A stretch of 51,422 bases of DNA from Xenorhabdus japonica (lineage in GTDB: Bacteria > Pseudomonadota > Gammaproteobacteria > Enterobacterales > Enterobacteriaceae), in contig NZ_FOVO01000026.1 in NCBI RefSeq assembly GCF_900115195.1, positions 1 through 51,422 on the forward strand, in the 5' to 3' direction. Made by a program: the position numbers and the translations under genes. Shown here piece after piece: positions 1 through 9,704 of this stretch (its first letter is position 1; the number at the start of each line of letters is the position of its first letter). The notes under the pieces are model-generated. The model saw only the letters and a list, made by a program, of their open reading frames with translations. It did no database searches and had not been told where the DNA came from.

Positions 1-104
1 GATTGTAAATCACAAACGATCATCAATGTTCCTACCTTTATGTACTGAAGGCACATCACTGAACTAACTGTTCAATTTAGACCCGTTTGCCCTAGGAATA
101 ACCC

Positions 105-470
105 ATGATGTCGAAAACCGTGATCTTATCTGTATTGAGCGTTTTCAGTATGAGTGCAGCCTATGCAAACCAAGGTAAGTCGGGGTGTGAGATTAAGAAA
201 ACAACGTTGGAAAAACAGCTCGAGTATGCTCAGGCGGATAAAAATGAGCGTCTGACAAAAGGATTAACCCGCACTTTGGAAAACATAAAGATCACCTGTG
301 CTCTGGAAAAGCGCCTAAAAGAGCAAAACAATAAACCAGAAACCGTAAAAAATAATTTGGCCGATGGCTCTCCGTCCTTAAAGCAGAAAAACAACAAAAG
401 CCAATTTCACAAATCCACCAAAAGCAGCACAATAAAGACAAAAAAAGAAGTGCAGGCCAATAAAAAATAG
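105..470 (+). CDS. DUF1090 family periplasmic protein (YqjC-like)
   Basis: A 121-aa protein with an N-terminal signal peptide (about residues 1-22, cleavage probably after the A-Y-A stretch). The mature part begins with the pattern typical of DUF1090 proteins such as E. coli YqjC: a cysteine (G-C-E), a leucine plus 'QLEYAQADKNE' helix, a second helix (GLTRTLENI), then a second cysteine near residue 65. This suggests a small two-helix periplasmic domain with a disulphide. The C-terminal 50 residues are a low-complexity Lys/Asn/Ser-rich tail. An AGGA motif about 8 bases upstream supports the start; the next codon is also ATG. The family is widespread but its function is not established. Family assignment is from motif recognition only. 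Confidence 0.75.
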   Translation: MMSKTVILSVLSVFSMSAAYANQGKSGCEIKKTTLEKQLEYAQADKNERLTKGLTRTLENIKITCALEKRLKEQNNKPETVKNNLADGSPSLKQKNNKSQFHKSTKSSTIKTKKEVQANKK

Positions 471-526
471 CAAACCTGCACTCAATCTTGTAATTTTGCT
501 CATTTTCCTAAAGAAGCTAGAGAAAT

Positions 527-1063
527 TTACAAATTTCTCCCTCTAATTTGTTGTGCATTAGAAGGGGAAATTTTGTAATAAACCTTATCGCTTATAAATG
601 GCTTATGTTCAATTTCTACTGAAATAATGGAGTTATTTTTTGAGATAGCATAGTGGCTAAAATAATTTTCTTTTCTTTCATAGGGATAATGAAAATTAGG
701 CTTGATAAATTTTTTCTCGTAAGATTTACCCGAAGAATTATACTCATCTGAATAAACTACCTTATTATCTCTGACAAAGATAATTTTATAAAAAAGGCTG
801 GCTTTCTTATTAAATGTCGCACCGATAATGTTCTCAATGTCCTTAGGTTCCATGCCTTTATCGATGATATACATTTTGTCCCAGTCAAAAGGAGTGATTT
901 CGTTCATGTCAATCAAACAGGCTGTGTTCTTTTGACAATGTTTATCAGCATAACCAACAATCCTCACTCGACTGTTATCAAAAGATAAAAATAAAATGAC
1001 AATCCCCAATATTAAAGTAAATACGATAATATTATTTTTGTTGATAATATGGAAAAACATCAT
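527..1063 (-). CDS. hypothetical membrane-anchored protein
   Basis: I do not recognise a named family. The protein has one N-terminal membrane segment (N-N-I-I-V-F-T-L-I-L-G-I-V-I-L-F-L) followed by about 145 hydrophilic residues, with a cysteine pair near the start (H-C-Q-K-N-T-A-C) that could form a disulphide outside the membrane. An inner-membrane anchor with a periplasmic domain is therefore likely. Several starts are possible: a TTG at 1081, an ATG at 1075, and two adjacent ATGs at 1063 and 1060. The purine run AAGGGGGGA just before the last two acts as a good ribosome binding site, so I prefer those. It is convergent with the DUF1090 gene and A+T-rich. No operon partner is visible. Confidence 0.6.
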   Translation of the reverse strand: MMFFHIINKNNIIVFTLILGIVILFLSFDNSRVRIVGYADKHCQKNTACLIDMNEITPFDWDKMYIIDKGMEPKDIENIIGATFNKKASLFYKIIFVRDNKVVYSDEYNSSGKSYEKKFIKPNFHYPYERKENYFSHYAISKNNSIISVEIEHKPFISDKVYYKISPSNAQQIRGRNL

Positions 1064-1441
1064 TCCCCCCTTCATAATCAAACCTGATATGAGAAAACGG
1101 CTATGGAATTTTAACCTTGAAAATCAACTAACTAACATCGACCCTGCAACTTAAGCTTTATCACTATTCCCTTATGTCATGAAGGTATATCTTGAGTTTT
1201 GAAGACAACTTAACATCACTTATTAGTTATAAGCGATTGTTATACAATTGCTATTCGATATCGTAAGTGAGGTTTACAAGATAAGAAATTGACACTTATT
1301 TCTGTTTTTCATTCCGAGGATACTATAAATAGAGACTCTGGATAGTGAAAAAGTACAGTAATTGTACTAGCAATTTTTTTGATTTCAAATAGAAAATTAT
1401 GGTAAACAAATAATAAATGAATAAAATAGTTGCTAACGTGA

Positions 1442-1608
1442 TTTAATAAACTATATGTTAAAGCATTGGAAATCTATAATAGAAATAAAGCGTTTTTTAA
1501 TACTGTGTTTGATGAATTTGTGGAAGAGTTGGATAAATAAAATTTCCAGGTTATTGGCGAAACTAGCAATGCATTTATTACAAAGCCTTCTTATAGATAT
1601 GTGGATAT
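1442..1608 (+). pseudogene. possible gene remnant with an in-frame stop
   Basis: The 527-bp gap between the minus-strand hypothetical gene and yhjD has no intact gene. One frame has a protein-like composition from 1442 (F-N-K-L-Y-V-K-A-L-E-I-Y...) to an in-frame TAA at 1538-1540, then continues in the same frame with N-F-Q-V-I-G-E-T-S-N-A-F. There is no start codon, since a TGA lies at 1439-1441. It may be a decayed 3' fragment of a lost gene or chance. The rest of the gap (1082-1441) is A+T-rich with nothing I can name. Confidence 0.25.
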
Positions 1609-2580
1609 TTACTCGGTTTTTTTCTCTTCTGCGGTAGCGATCCACGCGGCGCAAAACAGCGTCAGGCGGGCGAAAAAATAGAAGAAAGCCATTAAACCAA
1701 TCACTGAACCAAAAGCAGCGCCAGAGGGTGAGCTGGCAAGGCGTGGCAACATCATGGTCATGATATATTTGATGACTTCAAATCCAATGGCAGCCATTAA
1801 AGTTCCTTTGAACAGCGCTTTTCTTTCAGGGCGATGACGCGGCAAGATCCACAATATCCATAGGAATAGCAAATAATTGGCAGAAATGGAAATGGTCATG
1901 CCAATCGATGTCCATGCAGGGCGCAACCATTCTATGCCTTCCAATCCAAGGGCATGGACGATGGAAGCTTGGGCAGAACCTGCAATGGAAGTCAGTGAAA
2001 GGGTCATTACCAACGCAAAAAGCAGGCCGAATAGCGAGAAAAAGTCGCGAATATACTGAAAATAGATTTTCTCTTTATCTTCATGATTGCGTTCCCAGAT
2101 ATCCCGGGATTGGGCAAGTATTGCTTCGCGTAAATTACCGACCCAGTTTAAACCTGAATAAAGAGCAATCGCCAAACCTGTCAATCCCACCGTCGTTCTT
2201 TGGTTGACCGCAGTATCTACGCTATTTTTCAGCGTGTTGGCGAGAGCAGGATCACTGATGCTATTGGCAATACCATTGATCAAACGGGCCAGCAAATCAG
2301 GGTTGGAAGCCAGCACAAAACCCGCGATGGCAAAAGAGAGCATCAGGATTGGGATTAAGGATAGAAATGAGAAATAGGTGATTGCAGCACCAAATTGGCT
2401 GCCCATTCGGTCGTTGAAACGTTGTGCCGCCCTAATTAAATGAGCGATAAAAGGAATGTGGCGGATGGCATTGCCAATACGAATTGTTACGGAAAGCGCT
2501 TTTTTACTGCCATGTAGCCCTTTCTCTAACGGTGTGAAACTCTTCCCCATATTGGGTTGTTCCCTTTTTTTCATGGTCAT
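1609..2580 (-). CDS. yhjD: inner membrane protein YhjD (YihY/BrkB family)
   Basis: A 323-aa polytopic membrane protein closely resembling E. coli YhjD along its length. Shared stretches include the segment F-N-D-R-M-G-x-Q-F-G-A-A-I-T-Y-F-S-F-L-S near residue 65, 'GNLREAI', 'LPRHRP' and 'SPSGAAFGSV.GLMAFFYFFARLTLFCAAWIATAE' (split here) at the C-terminus. About six hydrophobic segments follow a cytoplasmic N-terminus of roughly 50 residues. YhjD of E. coli has been linked genetically to lipopolysaccharide-precursor transport (suppressors of Kdo-deficient strains); the wider family was once misannotated as ribonuclease BN. An AAGGGG motif lies somewhat far upstream of the chosen ATG. It is transcribed alone, downstream of the xhlBA terminator. 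Confidence 0.92.
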   Translation of the reverse strand: MTMKKREQPNMGKSFTPLEKGLHGSKKALSVTIRIGNAIRHIPFIAHLIRAAQRFNDRMGSQFGAAITYFSFLSLIPILMLSFAIAGFVLASNPDLLARLINGIANSISDPALANTLKNSVDTAVNQRTTVGLTGLAIALYSGLNWVGNLREAILAQSRDIWERNHEDKEKIYFQYIRDFFSLFGLLFALVMTLSLTSIAGSAQASIVHALGLEGIEWLRPAWTSIGMTISISANYLLFLWILWILPRHRPERKALFKGTLMAAIGFEVIKYIMTMMLPRLASSPSGAAFGSVIGLMAFFYFFARLTLFCAAWIATAEEKKTE

Positions 2581-2770
2581 TTGGCATTACATCCCCTTAA
2601 ACCTGGTCGTGCCTGATGTTACTCGTTATATCACTTTTAAAAATAGCACTTAAGATATATTGCCCTGAGTGCTGTTCGATAATGTTATTCGCTATATCTA
2701 TATATGTAGCGAAAAATACATAAGTGAAAAAAGAGTAACAGGCAAGATGGAAAAGGCAACTGATGAGAGG

Positions 2771-2809
2771 ATTTGAAAAAGTACGGTAGCCTTATATTGG
2801 CTACCGTAC
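2771..2809 (-). terminator. intrinsic terminator of xhlBA
   Basis: A perfect 11-bp stem (GTACGGTAGCC at 2781-2791 with its complement at 2799-2809) and a 7-base loop. Read on the minus strand it is followed directly by TTTTTC, the expected U-tract. It sits 27 bases beyond the xhlA stop codon and separates xhlBA from yhjD. Confidence 0.9.
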
Positions 2810-2835
2810 AGAAGATCAATCATTGATCATGATGA

Positions 2836-5800
2836 TCAATCTAATTGATGACCCTTGACTTCACTGTGGACAGTTGGGATCTCAGTATTGTGGCTCTCAT
2901 TTGTCACAAAAGGTACTTTACCGGAGAAAATATCTTTTTGTGCAGAGATTGCCAGACTTGCCATGGAATCTGGTACGTTAACCCCTAAGTTTTTGCCCTT
3001 GTCGTATCCCGCAACAGATTGTTGATTAATTTGCGGAGTATTCAGTGAGACAGATCCTTGGGCGCTGTCAATTTTGCTACCCACCAGATACGTTGTTCCA
3101 GTGGTATCAAGATTAACCCCTTGAGCACCGGTCAACGTTGTTTGCTTGCCAATGGCTTCTCGGTCGAGGGTCTTGTAATTGCCGTTGAATTTGCCATTGA
3201 AGCCCTTGAACGCGGATTTCAGTTGATCTTTCAAACTTGGTGCTTCACCGTCGGTTTTAGCATTGCCGGTAGCCGTAGTGTTTTCTGAAGAGCCTTCCGT
3301 TGCGGTAGAAACACTTTCTTTAGAAGGAGCATCTCCTTTAACGGTTTTGCTATAACCTAAACCAGCATCCAGACCCACATCCAGACGATGGGTGCTGTCT
3401 TTGCGGCTTTCAACATTGAAATTACCACCGACTTTGCCCGTTACCTGATTATCAGCAGCCACATTAGCACCTTTGAGTGAGGTATCTCCCGCACTGGTCA
3501 GTGTGACATTATCGCCGGAAACATGAGCGTTACGGTGAGTGGTTTCATCCAGATGTTTGACACCAAATTTCAATTCACCGCCAATGTTATATTTGCTGTC
3601 GATGATTTTGTCAGCCGAATCGCTTGCCGCGCCATCGCCTCCTTCATTTTTGCGGGCGGTGGAAGACATACCACCTTTCGCTTTAGCGCCGACGTTCCAA
3701 CCATTGGCGTTGGCAGTATCCTGAGCCGAAGTCAGTTCGATTTTTCCACGCTGTGCTGTTAAATCTACCTGCTTGCCAGAAACATTGGCACCTTGTAACG
3801 TCAGATTATTGCCCGCATTCAGATTTACACCTTGCCCACCAGTAAGATTGCTGGTTTGAGCTGTCGTGTTGTTTTGATTGTCTGTGTTATAACCGCCACC
3901 GACGCCACCACTGAAATTCTTACCATCAGGGTTGGTTCCTACGGTCAGAGAAATCTCTCCATTGTAGCCATTGCTTTGTTTTTCATTGCGATTAGTGGCT
4001 TGATTGAACTGAATATTTCCACCTGCATTAACATTGACTGAACCTTTGCCCGCATCCATTGAGGTGCCTTGGTAGCGTGCATCTCTGGTCACCTGAACAT
4101 CAATGCCGTTTTGGGCTTTGATGCTGCTGGTGGCTGTGCTGGTATTGTTGTTAGATGTTTCCTGATAACTGCCATTGCCTTTGCCATTGATGGAGATATC
4201 TGCCCCCGTTGTGGTATAGACCCGCAAGCTTGCATTGCCAGTAGTGTCAGAGGAATGAGTGTCTTGGCGATTGAGTGCCGCTTCACTGGTATGGCTGCCA
4301 GCGGTCAGGGAAACATCGCCTTTCTTGGCTTCATATTGCGTACCTTGATCGTAGACATCACCGTTCGTTGTTACTTTGATATCGCCAGCCTTGATGGTAG
4401 TCACTACGGCATTGGACTGATGGTTATTGGTGTAATGGCTTTTACCATCCATCGTCAGTTCAATACCCGCATTAGGCAGGCCAGTCTTTGTGATCGCAGT
4501 ATCCAGTTTCTTATCTGCGGCGGCTTTGGCCGTTTTTTCCACAGGACGGGTAGTTGCGCTGTAATCGGCAGTTCCGCTGATTTCACCACCAACCTGTAAT
4601 TGATTGGTTGAGCTAGATTCTGTATTGGCTGTTGCTACATTCTTAATATTGCCAGCATTGGCCTGATAGGAGCCTTGCACCTGATGGTCCGTTCCCTGTT
4701 GCTTCAACTCACCCATTGCGTTCAGCTCAAGGTTGCCATTGACTTGGGTTGTAGCCACTTCAGCTGTTGTCCGGCCTTGGGATTTTCCATTGCTGTTGTA
4801 GTTTCCTTCAACGCCACTACCGAGTTTGTCCATACCGCCAGTGACAAACACACTGCTACGAAGTTTTTCTTGCGAGGTTGAAGTTGATGTACTGTTTTCT
4901 CCGGCCAGTAAGGCAATGTTATCCCCAGTGATTCTCGCATCTCCCTGAGTTGTGACCAATTTTGAACCAGTCACAGTGACATTTTGGTCGGCATTTACGT
5001 TGAGGTTGCCACCACTTAATTCTGATGGGCGTTGTGTTGTGCTTTCATCCTTCTGTTTATCGGTAACGTGCTCAAAACCCACACCAGCGCGATATTGTTT
5101 ATCTTTCATCTCATTGGCGTAGTACTGCCAGTTAAGGTTGGTTTTTTCCTGTTGGTACTGATTTTTATCTCCATAATTCAGGATATTAATGTTACCCGAA
5201 GTATTCAGTTGCAGTTCTCCGGCACTTTTCACCAGACTGCCAATAACATGGATATCTTTATTGCTGAGTAATTTCAGATCTGCGTCGGAAATCAGAGAAC
5301 TGCTGGAAGATTTTTGCTGCTCATCATGCTCTTGGTTCGTTGTTTTGGTGATATTAAAGATGGTGCCTTTTCTTTCATCCACCTCTTTATAAGTATGGCT
5401 GACCGCGTTATCGATAGTTAATTGTCCATCATTGGCTTCAACGTAGGCCCCTTTTTGGGCTTTGACTTTACTACCCGTAATGGTGACACCATCCATGCCT
5501 TGCAGCATCACATACCCGCCAGCCGTCACTTCGGATATATGATGAGTTTCTGATTTATCGTGATTATCTTTCTTACTGCCACCAGCAATACCGCCCCAAT
5601 AAGTTTTATCCTTGTCAAGGCTTTGATCATTAATGAGGGATTGAACAGTAATATTGGTTTGTTGTCCCGCCAAAACCATCAGGTTTTCGCCTGAATTAAT
5701 GTGCGTTCCGATAATGTCAACATTTCCATCTGCCCGGATGACCAAATCTCCGCCTGAGCTTAATTCATTGCCAGTGCTTCTTTGTGTGGTATTAACCTCG

Positions 5801-7251
5801 TTCCAGTGCCCCGTCTGCAATGATGCAGAATGGTTCTTTTTATAACCTTTCTCTGAGGTCACTTCTGATTCCACTAGTCCCGCCAGCTTCACATCTTTCT
5901 TGGCAGATACGGACAAATTATTTCCGGCTTTGATCTTACTGCTAAGCACTTCTGCATTGCCTTTACTGGCAGTCAGCTGAACATTTTCATGGGCGTTGAT
6001 GGTATTGCCTTCGTACTGGTATTTTTCATTCTCATAGGTGACATCATACCGCCAAACTACTTTCCGTTGATTATTGATGCTACGGTCAAGTTGATGAAGT
6101 TTTTGCCCATCCAGTTTCAGATTGGCACCAGTCAGTTCGACATTATTCCCTTCAATATCGGTTGCCATTACTTGATTGTTTTGTTTGGCAACCAGCATGA
6201 TGTTCTTGCCTGTCAATTGAGTACGGGCAACAGATTCACTAATTTGCTCTTGTTCGGTATAAATGCTACTAAAAAGGTTTCGGTGATTATTACTGCCCGT
6301 TTTGTTTGATGAAGATTGGTTCAGGCGTCCTTGGGACAGCACATTATTGCCGCGCAAGGTGATATCTCCTCCTTTTAGCGCCGCCGCTTCCAATTTCACA
6401 TCGCCGTAGGATTCAACATTAATGCTATCATCAGCCGTCATTTTACCCCGTAAATTGACACCGCTTCCTTCCGCTGTATTCAGCAGACGGATACGCCCAG
6501 CCTGCATACTGCCAAAATAATAGCTGTCGAGTGCGCCAGCATTTGCTTGCTGAGAATCCAAAATATGGCCATCGGCGGAAATCTGGTTATTCCCCGTCGT
6601 GATATTGAGGTTTTTTGAGGTAATCACCTGACCCTTGATATCAACTTTAGGCGCAATCAGATTCAATACTTCATTATGGGATAATCCCTTGTTTCTGATA
6701 TCCAAAGACTTTTGGTTATCAAATGTACTAAAACTTTTGAGCATGCCATTTTCCACCAGCGGATTACCGACAACCAGTGATGCCTGATTAGTATTGATAA
6801 AACCACAGCCGTTACAAGTGATACCATTAGGATTTGCCAATATATAATCAGCAGCTATGCCAAACACTTCCTGTTCTCCGAGCAAAAGTGAAGGGTTACG
6901 GCTAATAACCTCATTTAAGATCACGCTTGCAGCTTGCCCATTTAGGTTGCTGTTGGCAGATAATTCGCCTGCTAGTTGTGATTGCCCATTCTCCAGGGAG
7001 TTATTGAACACTGCCCCCATTTGGTCAACGTTGAAATTCTGATATTGGTTATGTGATAGCCCTGAGTTCGAAGGTGCAACAATATTTATCACCGTTGCAC
7101 CGGTATCAGCTTGGATAACACCCGGGCTGTGTGCAGCATTGCCTCCTGGAGTAATTCTATTGGCGAAACTGGCTGAACAAGTTACCAGAATAATTGCCAT
7201 GGATACGGCGAGTTTTCCCGTAGGAGATAGCTTAAATTTATTACTTTTCAT
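2836..7251 (-). CDS. xhlA: haemolysin/cytolysin XhlA-like, two-partner secretion exoprotein
   Basis: A 1471-aa secreted exoprotein of the ShlA/HpmA/XhlA haemolysin group. Residues 1-30 are a Sec signal peptide ending S-A-S-F-A. Residues 31-270 form the two-partner secretion (TPS) domain recognised by the outer-membrane transporter, with the NPNGIT motif at 140-145 and a C-N-G-C cysteine pair at 146-149 as in ShlA-type cytolysins. The rest is a long beta-helix of haemagglutinin repeats (alternating 'GDITL', 'NNLSVSA', 'GSVNVNAGGN' units). There is no VENN motif or CdiA-type toxin tip at the C-terminus, so a pore-forming cytolysin is more likely than a contact-dependent inhibition protein. AAAGG lies 8-9 bases before the ATG. 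It follows xhlB by 114 bp and is closed by a strong terminator. The length matches XhlA of Xenorhabdus; the specific name is inferred from this and the gene order. Confidence 0.85.
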   Translation of the reverse strand: MKSNKFKLSPTGKLAVSMAIILVTCSASFANRITPGGNAAHSPGVIQADTGATVINIVAPSNSGLSHNQYQNFNVDQMGAVFNNSLENGQSQLAGELSANSNLNGQAASVILNEVISRNPSLLLGEQEVFGIAADYILANPNGITCNGCGFINTNQASLVVGNPLVENGMLKSFSTFDNQKSLDIRNKGLSHNEVLNLIAPKVDIKGQVITSKNLNITTGNNQISADGHILDSQQANAGALDSYYFGSMQAGRIRLLNTAEGSGVNLRGKMTADDSINVESYGDVKLEAAALKGGDITLRGNNVLSQGRLNQSSSNKTGSNNHRNLFSSIYTEQEQISESVARTQLTGKNIMLVAKQNNQVMATDIEGNNVELTGANLKLDGQKLHQLDRSINNQRKVVWRYDVTYENEKYQYEGNTINAHENVQLTASKGNAEVLSSKIKAGNNLSVSAKKDVKLAGLVESEVTSEKGYKKNHSASLQTGHWNEVNTTQRSTGNELSSGGDLVIRADGNVDIIGTHINSGENLMVLAGQQTNITVQSLINDQSLDKDKTYWGGIAGGSKKDNHDKSETHHISEVTAGGYVMLQGMDGVTITGSKVKAQKGAYVEANDGQLTIDNAVSHTYKEVDERKGTIFNITKTTNQEHDEQQKSSSSSLISDADLKLLSNKDIHVIGSLVKSAGELQLNTSGNINILNYGDKNQYQQEKTNLNWQYYANEMKDKQYRAGVGFEHVTDKQKDESTTQRPSELSGGNLNVNADQNVTVTGSKLVTTQGDARITGDNIALLAGENSTSTSTSQEKLRSSVFVTGGMDKLGSGVEGNYNSNGKSQGRTTAEVATTQVNGNLELNAMGELKQQGTDHQVQGSYQANAGNIKNVATANTESSSTNQLQVGGEISGTADYSATTRPVEKTAKAAADKKLDTAITKTGLPNAGIELTMDGKSHYTNNHQSNAVVTTIKAGDIKVTTNGDVYDQGTQYEAKKGDVSLTAGSHTSEAALNRQDTHSSDTTGNASLRVYTTTGADISINGKGNGSYQETSNNNTSTATSSIKAQNGIDVQVTRDARYQGTSMDAGKGSVNVNAGGNIQFNQATNRNEKQSNGYNGEISLTVGTNPDGKNFSGGVGGGYNTDNQNNTTAQTSNLTGGQGVNLNAGNNLTLQGANVSGKQVDLTAQRGKIELTSAQDTANANGWNVGAKAKGGMSSTARKNEGGDGAASDSADKIIDSKYNIGGELKFGVKHLDETTHRNAHVSGDNVTLTSAGDTSLKGANVAADNQVTGKVGGNFNVESRKDSTHRLDVGLDAGLGYSKTVKGDAPSKESVSTATEGSSENTTATGNAKTDGEAPSLKDQLKSAFKGFNGKFNGNYKTLDREAIGKQTTLTGAQGVNLDTTGTTYLVGSKIDSAQGSVSLNTPQINQQSVAGYDKGKNLGVNVPDSMASLAISAQKDIFSGKVPFVTNESHNTEIPTVHSEVKGHQLD

Positions 7252-7365
7252 ATGATTACCTTTATCTACTTTTTTATTGCCATATGCAGTGCCCTGGGGA
7301 TCATTGTTCTAGGATTAATCCCCACAGCTGACTGCGGTTAAAAAAACATCAAATGGTTTAAGAAA

Positions 7366-9054
7366 CTAAAAAGTATAAGAAAAGCGGGTTAACAGTTGCA
7401 TAGGCTCATCCGTGTTACTATTTTGGTGAGAAAGAAATTTGCCCCGGCTTACTTCAACATCCGCAAACAAGCTCTGATAGCGCAGCGTCAGACCGGTACT
7501 CAAGCCGGCACTGCTTTTCCAGTCATCCTGACTGAGATAACTTTTAACTTGACCGATATCCACACCAGCCCACAGAGCAAGTGAGCCTTTGGGAATGGAG
7601 ATTGAGTGAGAGAGTGTATTTCTCCAGTACCAGCCATTATCAGCCGATGACACATTTTTGCTGAATCCTCGCACGGCATTACGGTCGGTCACATTGAGCC
7701 ACTCAATACCCGGTAACCCACTTCGGCTGTACTGAGCATAAAATTGGCTATTAAATCGGTAAGGCATATCAAAGAGAGTGAAGCGCTGCTGTAAATTTGC
7801 CGACAATTTCCCTTTGGTAAATTGTTTATTCAGACTGACTGTTGTTGTTTGGGTACTAAACCACGGCATTCCCCGTTCAATGCTTATATTGAGGGAGATC
7901 AGCCCTGAAGGAATGAGTTGTAAATGGTTAATACCCAGTTCGAGAACACTCAATGTCTGGCTACTGACATCGATTTTGCTGTCTGCGGCATAGTTATTGT
8001 AATTCTTATAAACAAACTGGGTGTTTAATGTGCTGATTTGCGATTGATTACGATGAAAGACCCAATCGGTACGAATTCCTGTTTGCTGTGAATTCCCGTG
8101 CAGTTTGATTGATTTTATCTGTGAACGGGGATGGCTGGTGTATTGGGAATAGCTGTTGAATCCGCTGAACGTCATTGCCCCATAAGGGAGGGAATAAAAC
8201 AGGGTATAGGCGCGATTGTATTGAGTATCAGGTTTATCAACGGTACTGCTGCCGCTAAGGCTGACAAAATCAGATAATCCCAATGGGCTATCAACGTTGG
8301 CATTGAGTCGGGTGATCCATTTTCCTGTACTTTTTTGCCCATAATTATCGGTGGTTGTGGTTATCCTCCACGGAGAAGAGTGCTGATTATATAGCTTGAC
8401 GATGGAACCACCATTGACTGTACCGGGTAGAATATCGAGAGTCGTTTTGTTTGATTGCAGGCGATTTGCCTGATCCAGTCCTTGATCAAGCTGATTCAGG
8501 TTGAGTGGTTGATTTGTCAAACGTGGGAATAGTGTTTGGCTATTGATCCAGCGATCACTTCCTTCTATCGCCTCGACAAAACCTTCAACAACATTGATCC
8601 CCAATTCACCATTCGCGTTGGGAGGAATAAATTGTACCCGCGCCGTAATGTAACCTTTAGCGATATAAAGGTTAGTGATTTCCGCCGACAGCTTGTTGAT
8701 GTCATTACTGGTGATACAGTTATCGGACAGGGCACTGAGCGTATTCAAGTCCCCCAGAGAGAGTAGGGTAATACCTTGAAGATAAACTCTTTTGATAGCC
8801 AAACAAGATGGCACTTCTTCCAGCACAGGTGAAACAGTTTGCGGAGAAACGCTGTCTGCGCGATTAATCAACCCTTGATGGCGGCGCTCTTCAATTAATT
8901 GGTCTATTTCCCGTGAACTATCCTGTAAGGTTCTTCTTATTTCATTTGTAGAGAAAGTTTCATCCGTAGGTAAAATAGGGTTAAACGCGTCAGACGAAGC
9001 GCTTACCTGAAATGAAGTACATAATAAGATGAAGATTGTCGTCCTTTTAATCAT
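7366..9054 (-). CDS. xhlB: outer-membrane TpsB transporter/activator XhlB-like (ShlB/FhaC family)
   Basis: The outer-membrane partner that exports, and in ShlB-type systems activates, the adjacent XhlA-like cytolysin. It has a signal peptide (M-I-K-R-T-T-I-F-I-L-L-C...), a periplasmic N-terminal helix and linker, two POTRA-like domains (about residues 70-210; one contains 'YIAKGYITARVQFIPP', typical of TpsB POTRA repeats), and a C-terminal 16-strand barrel. The VRGF motif (L6 loop) is near the C-terminal third and the last residue is phenylalanine (F-S-Y-T-F), the usual outer-membrane protein signature. I chose the ATG at 9054 over the upstream TTG at 9066. Transporter gene first, exoprotein second, is the usual order in ShlBA and XhlBA. 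Confidence 0.88.
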   Translation of the reverse strand: MIKRTTIFILLCTSFQVSASSDAFNPILPTDETFSTNEIRRTLQDSSREIDQLIEERRHQGLINRADSVSPQTVSPVLEEVPSCLAIKRVYLQGITLLSLGDLNTLSALSDNCITSNDINKLSAEITNLYIAKGYITARVQFIPPNANGELGINVVEGFVEAIEGSDRWINSQTLFPRLTNQPLNLNQLDQGLDQANRLQSNKTTLDILPGTVNGGSIVKLYNQHSSPWRITTTTDNYGQKSTGKWITRLNANVDSPLGLSDFVSLSGSSTVDKPDTQYNRAYTLFYSLPYGAMTFSGFNSYSQYTSHPRSQIKSIKLHGNSQQTGIRTDWVFHRNQSQISTLNTQFVYKNYNNYAADSKIDVSSQTLSVLELGINHLQLIPSGLISLNISIERGMPWFSTQTTTVSLNKQFTKGKLSANLQQRFTLFDMPYRFNSQFYAQYSRSGLPGIEWLNVTDRNAVRGFSKNVSSADNGWYWRNTLSHSISIPKGSLALWAGVDIGQVKSYLSQDDWKSSAGLSTGLTLRYQSLFADVEVSRGKFLSHQNSNTDEPMQLLTRFSYTF

Positions 9055-9641
9055 GGGAATACCCAAATGACAATAGTTGATGGGAAATGTATCGTGTTGG
9101 GTTATGGTTAAACTTCCTAGTTTATTAATTCAGCATTAAAGCATAAAAAATATTTTATGTTGCTCTGATTAATGATTGTTTTTTGTTCTGTAATATAATT
9201 TTTGGTTATAAATTCACCTTAGTGATTTATTATAATTCATTTTGGTTATGCATTAATCCAATGCTTGGAGATAAGTGAAATTCAATTTTGGTTTAGTCAA
9301 TATTAAGCAAAATAATGAAAAAGAATTAGGTATCTTGCTCTATTTGAGTTTTTTATTTATAAGTTTTACTTATAGCGTCTTGATGGAATGTATTGAGAAT
9401 GTATTGAATAGAAGAGAAGATAAAATATAAGAAAGGCACTTTTTAATCAGTTGGTTTAATTGAGTATTAATTATGCATGTAATTATAAATACATTTATCT
9501 TAATTTATTATGAAAATAATTACTATATGAAAATCTGACAACGGGAAAAAATCAGAAAAACAAATATAAAAAAGAAAAATGGGAATTAAAGTAAATTGGC
9601 AGGAGTTTTAAGAAATATCCGATTGATTCATTCAATATTGA
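9055..9641. promoter_or_regulatory. A+T-rich intergenic region upstream of xhlB
   Basis: About 590 bp without a credible gene, between the convergent-side end of hcp and the xhlB start. It is very A+T-rich, as expected for an H-NS-silenced or otherwise regulated promoter of a virulence locus. The xhlB promoter must lie here, but I could not pick one -35/-10 pair with confidence and saw no clear Fur box. Confidence 0.4.
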
Positions 9642-9672
9642 TTCAGCCAATGAATAATATTCATTGGCTGAA
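9642..9672 (-). terminator. hairpin downstream of hcp
   Basis: A perfect 14-bp stem (TTCAGCCAATGAAT at 9642-9655, complement at 9659-9672) with a 3-base loop, 33 bases after the hcp stop codon on the minus strand. The following bases are A/T-rich but not a clean U-tract. It may terminate hcp or stabilise the 3' end of this very abundant transcript. Confidence 0.7.
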
Positions 9673-9704
9673 AGATTATTACTTAATACTTAATGAATAA
9701 GATA

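Noticed and set aside
449-482. Terminator after the DUF1090 gene (AGTGCAGG/CCTGCACT)
   Set aside because: Stem of 8 bp starts inside the gene, the loop is long (18 bases) and no T-tract follows, so it is not called.
2836-7251. XhlA-like protein as a CdiA contact-dependent inhibition toxin
   Set aside because: No VENN motif, no variable toxin tip and no small immunity gene follow; length and the CNGC motif fit ShlA-type cytolysins.
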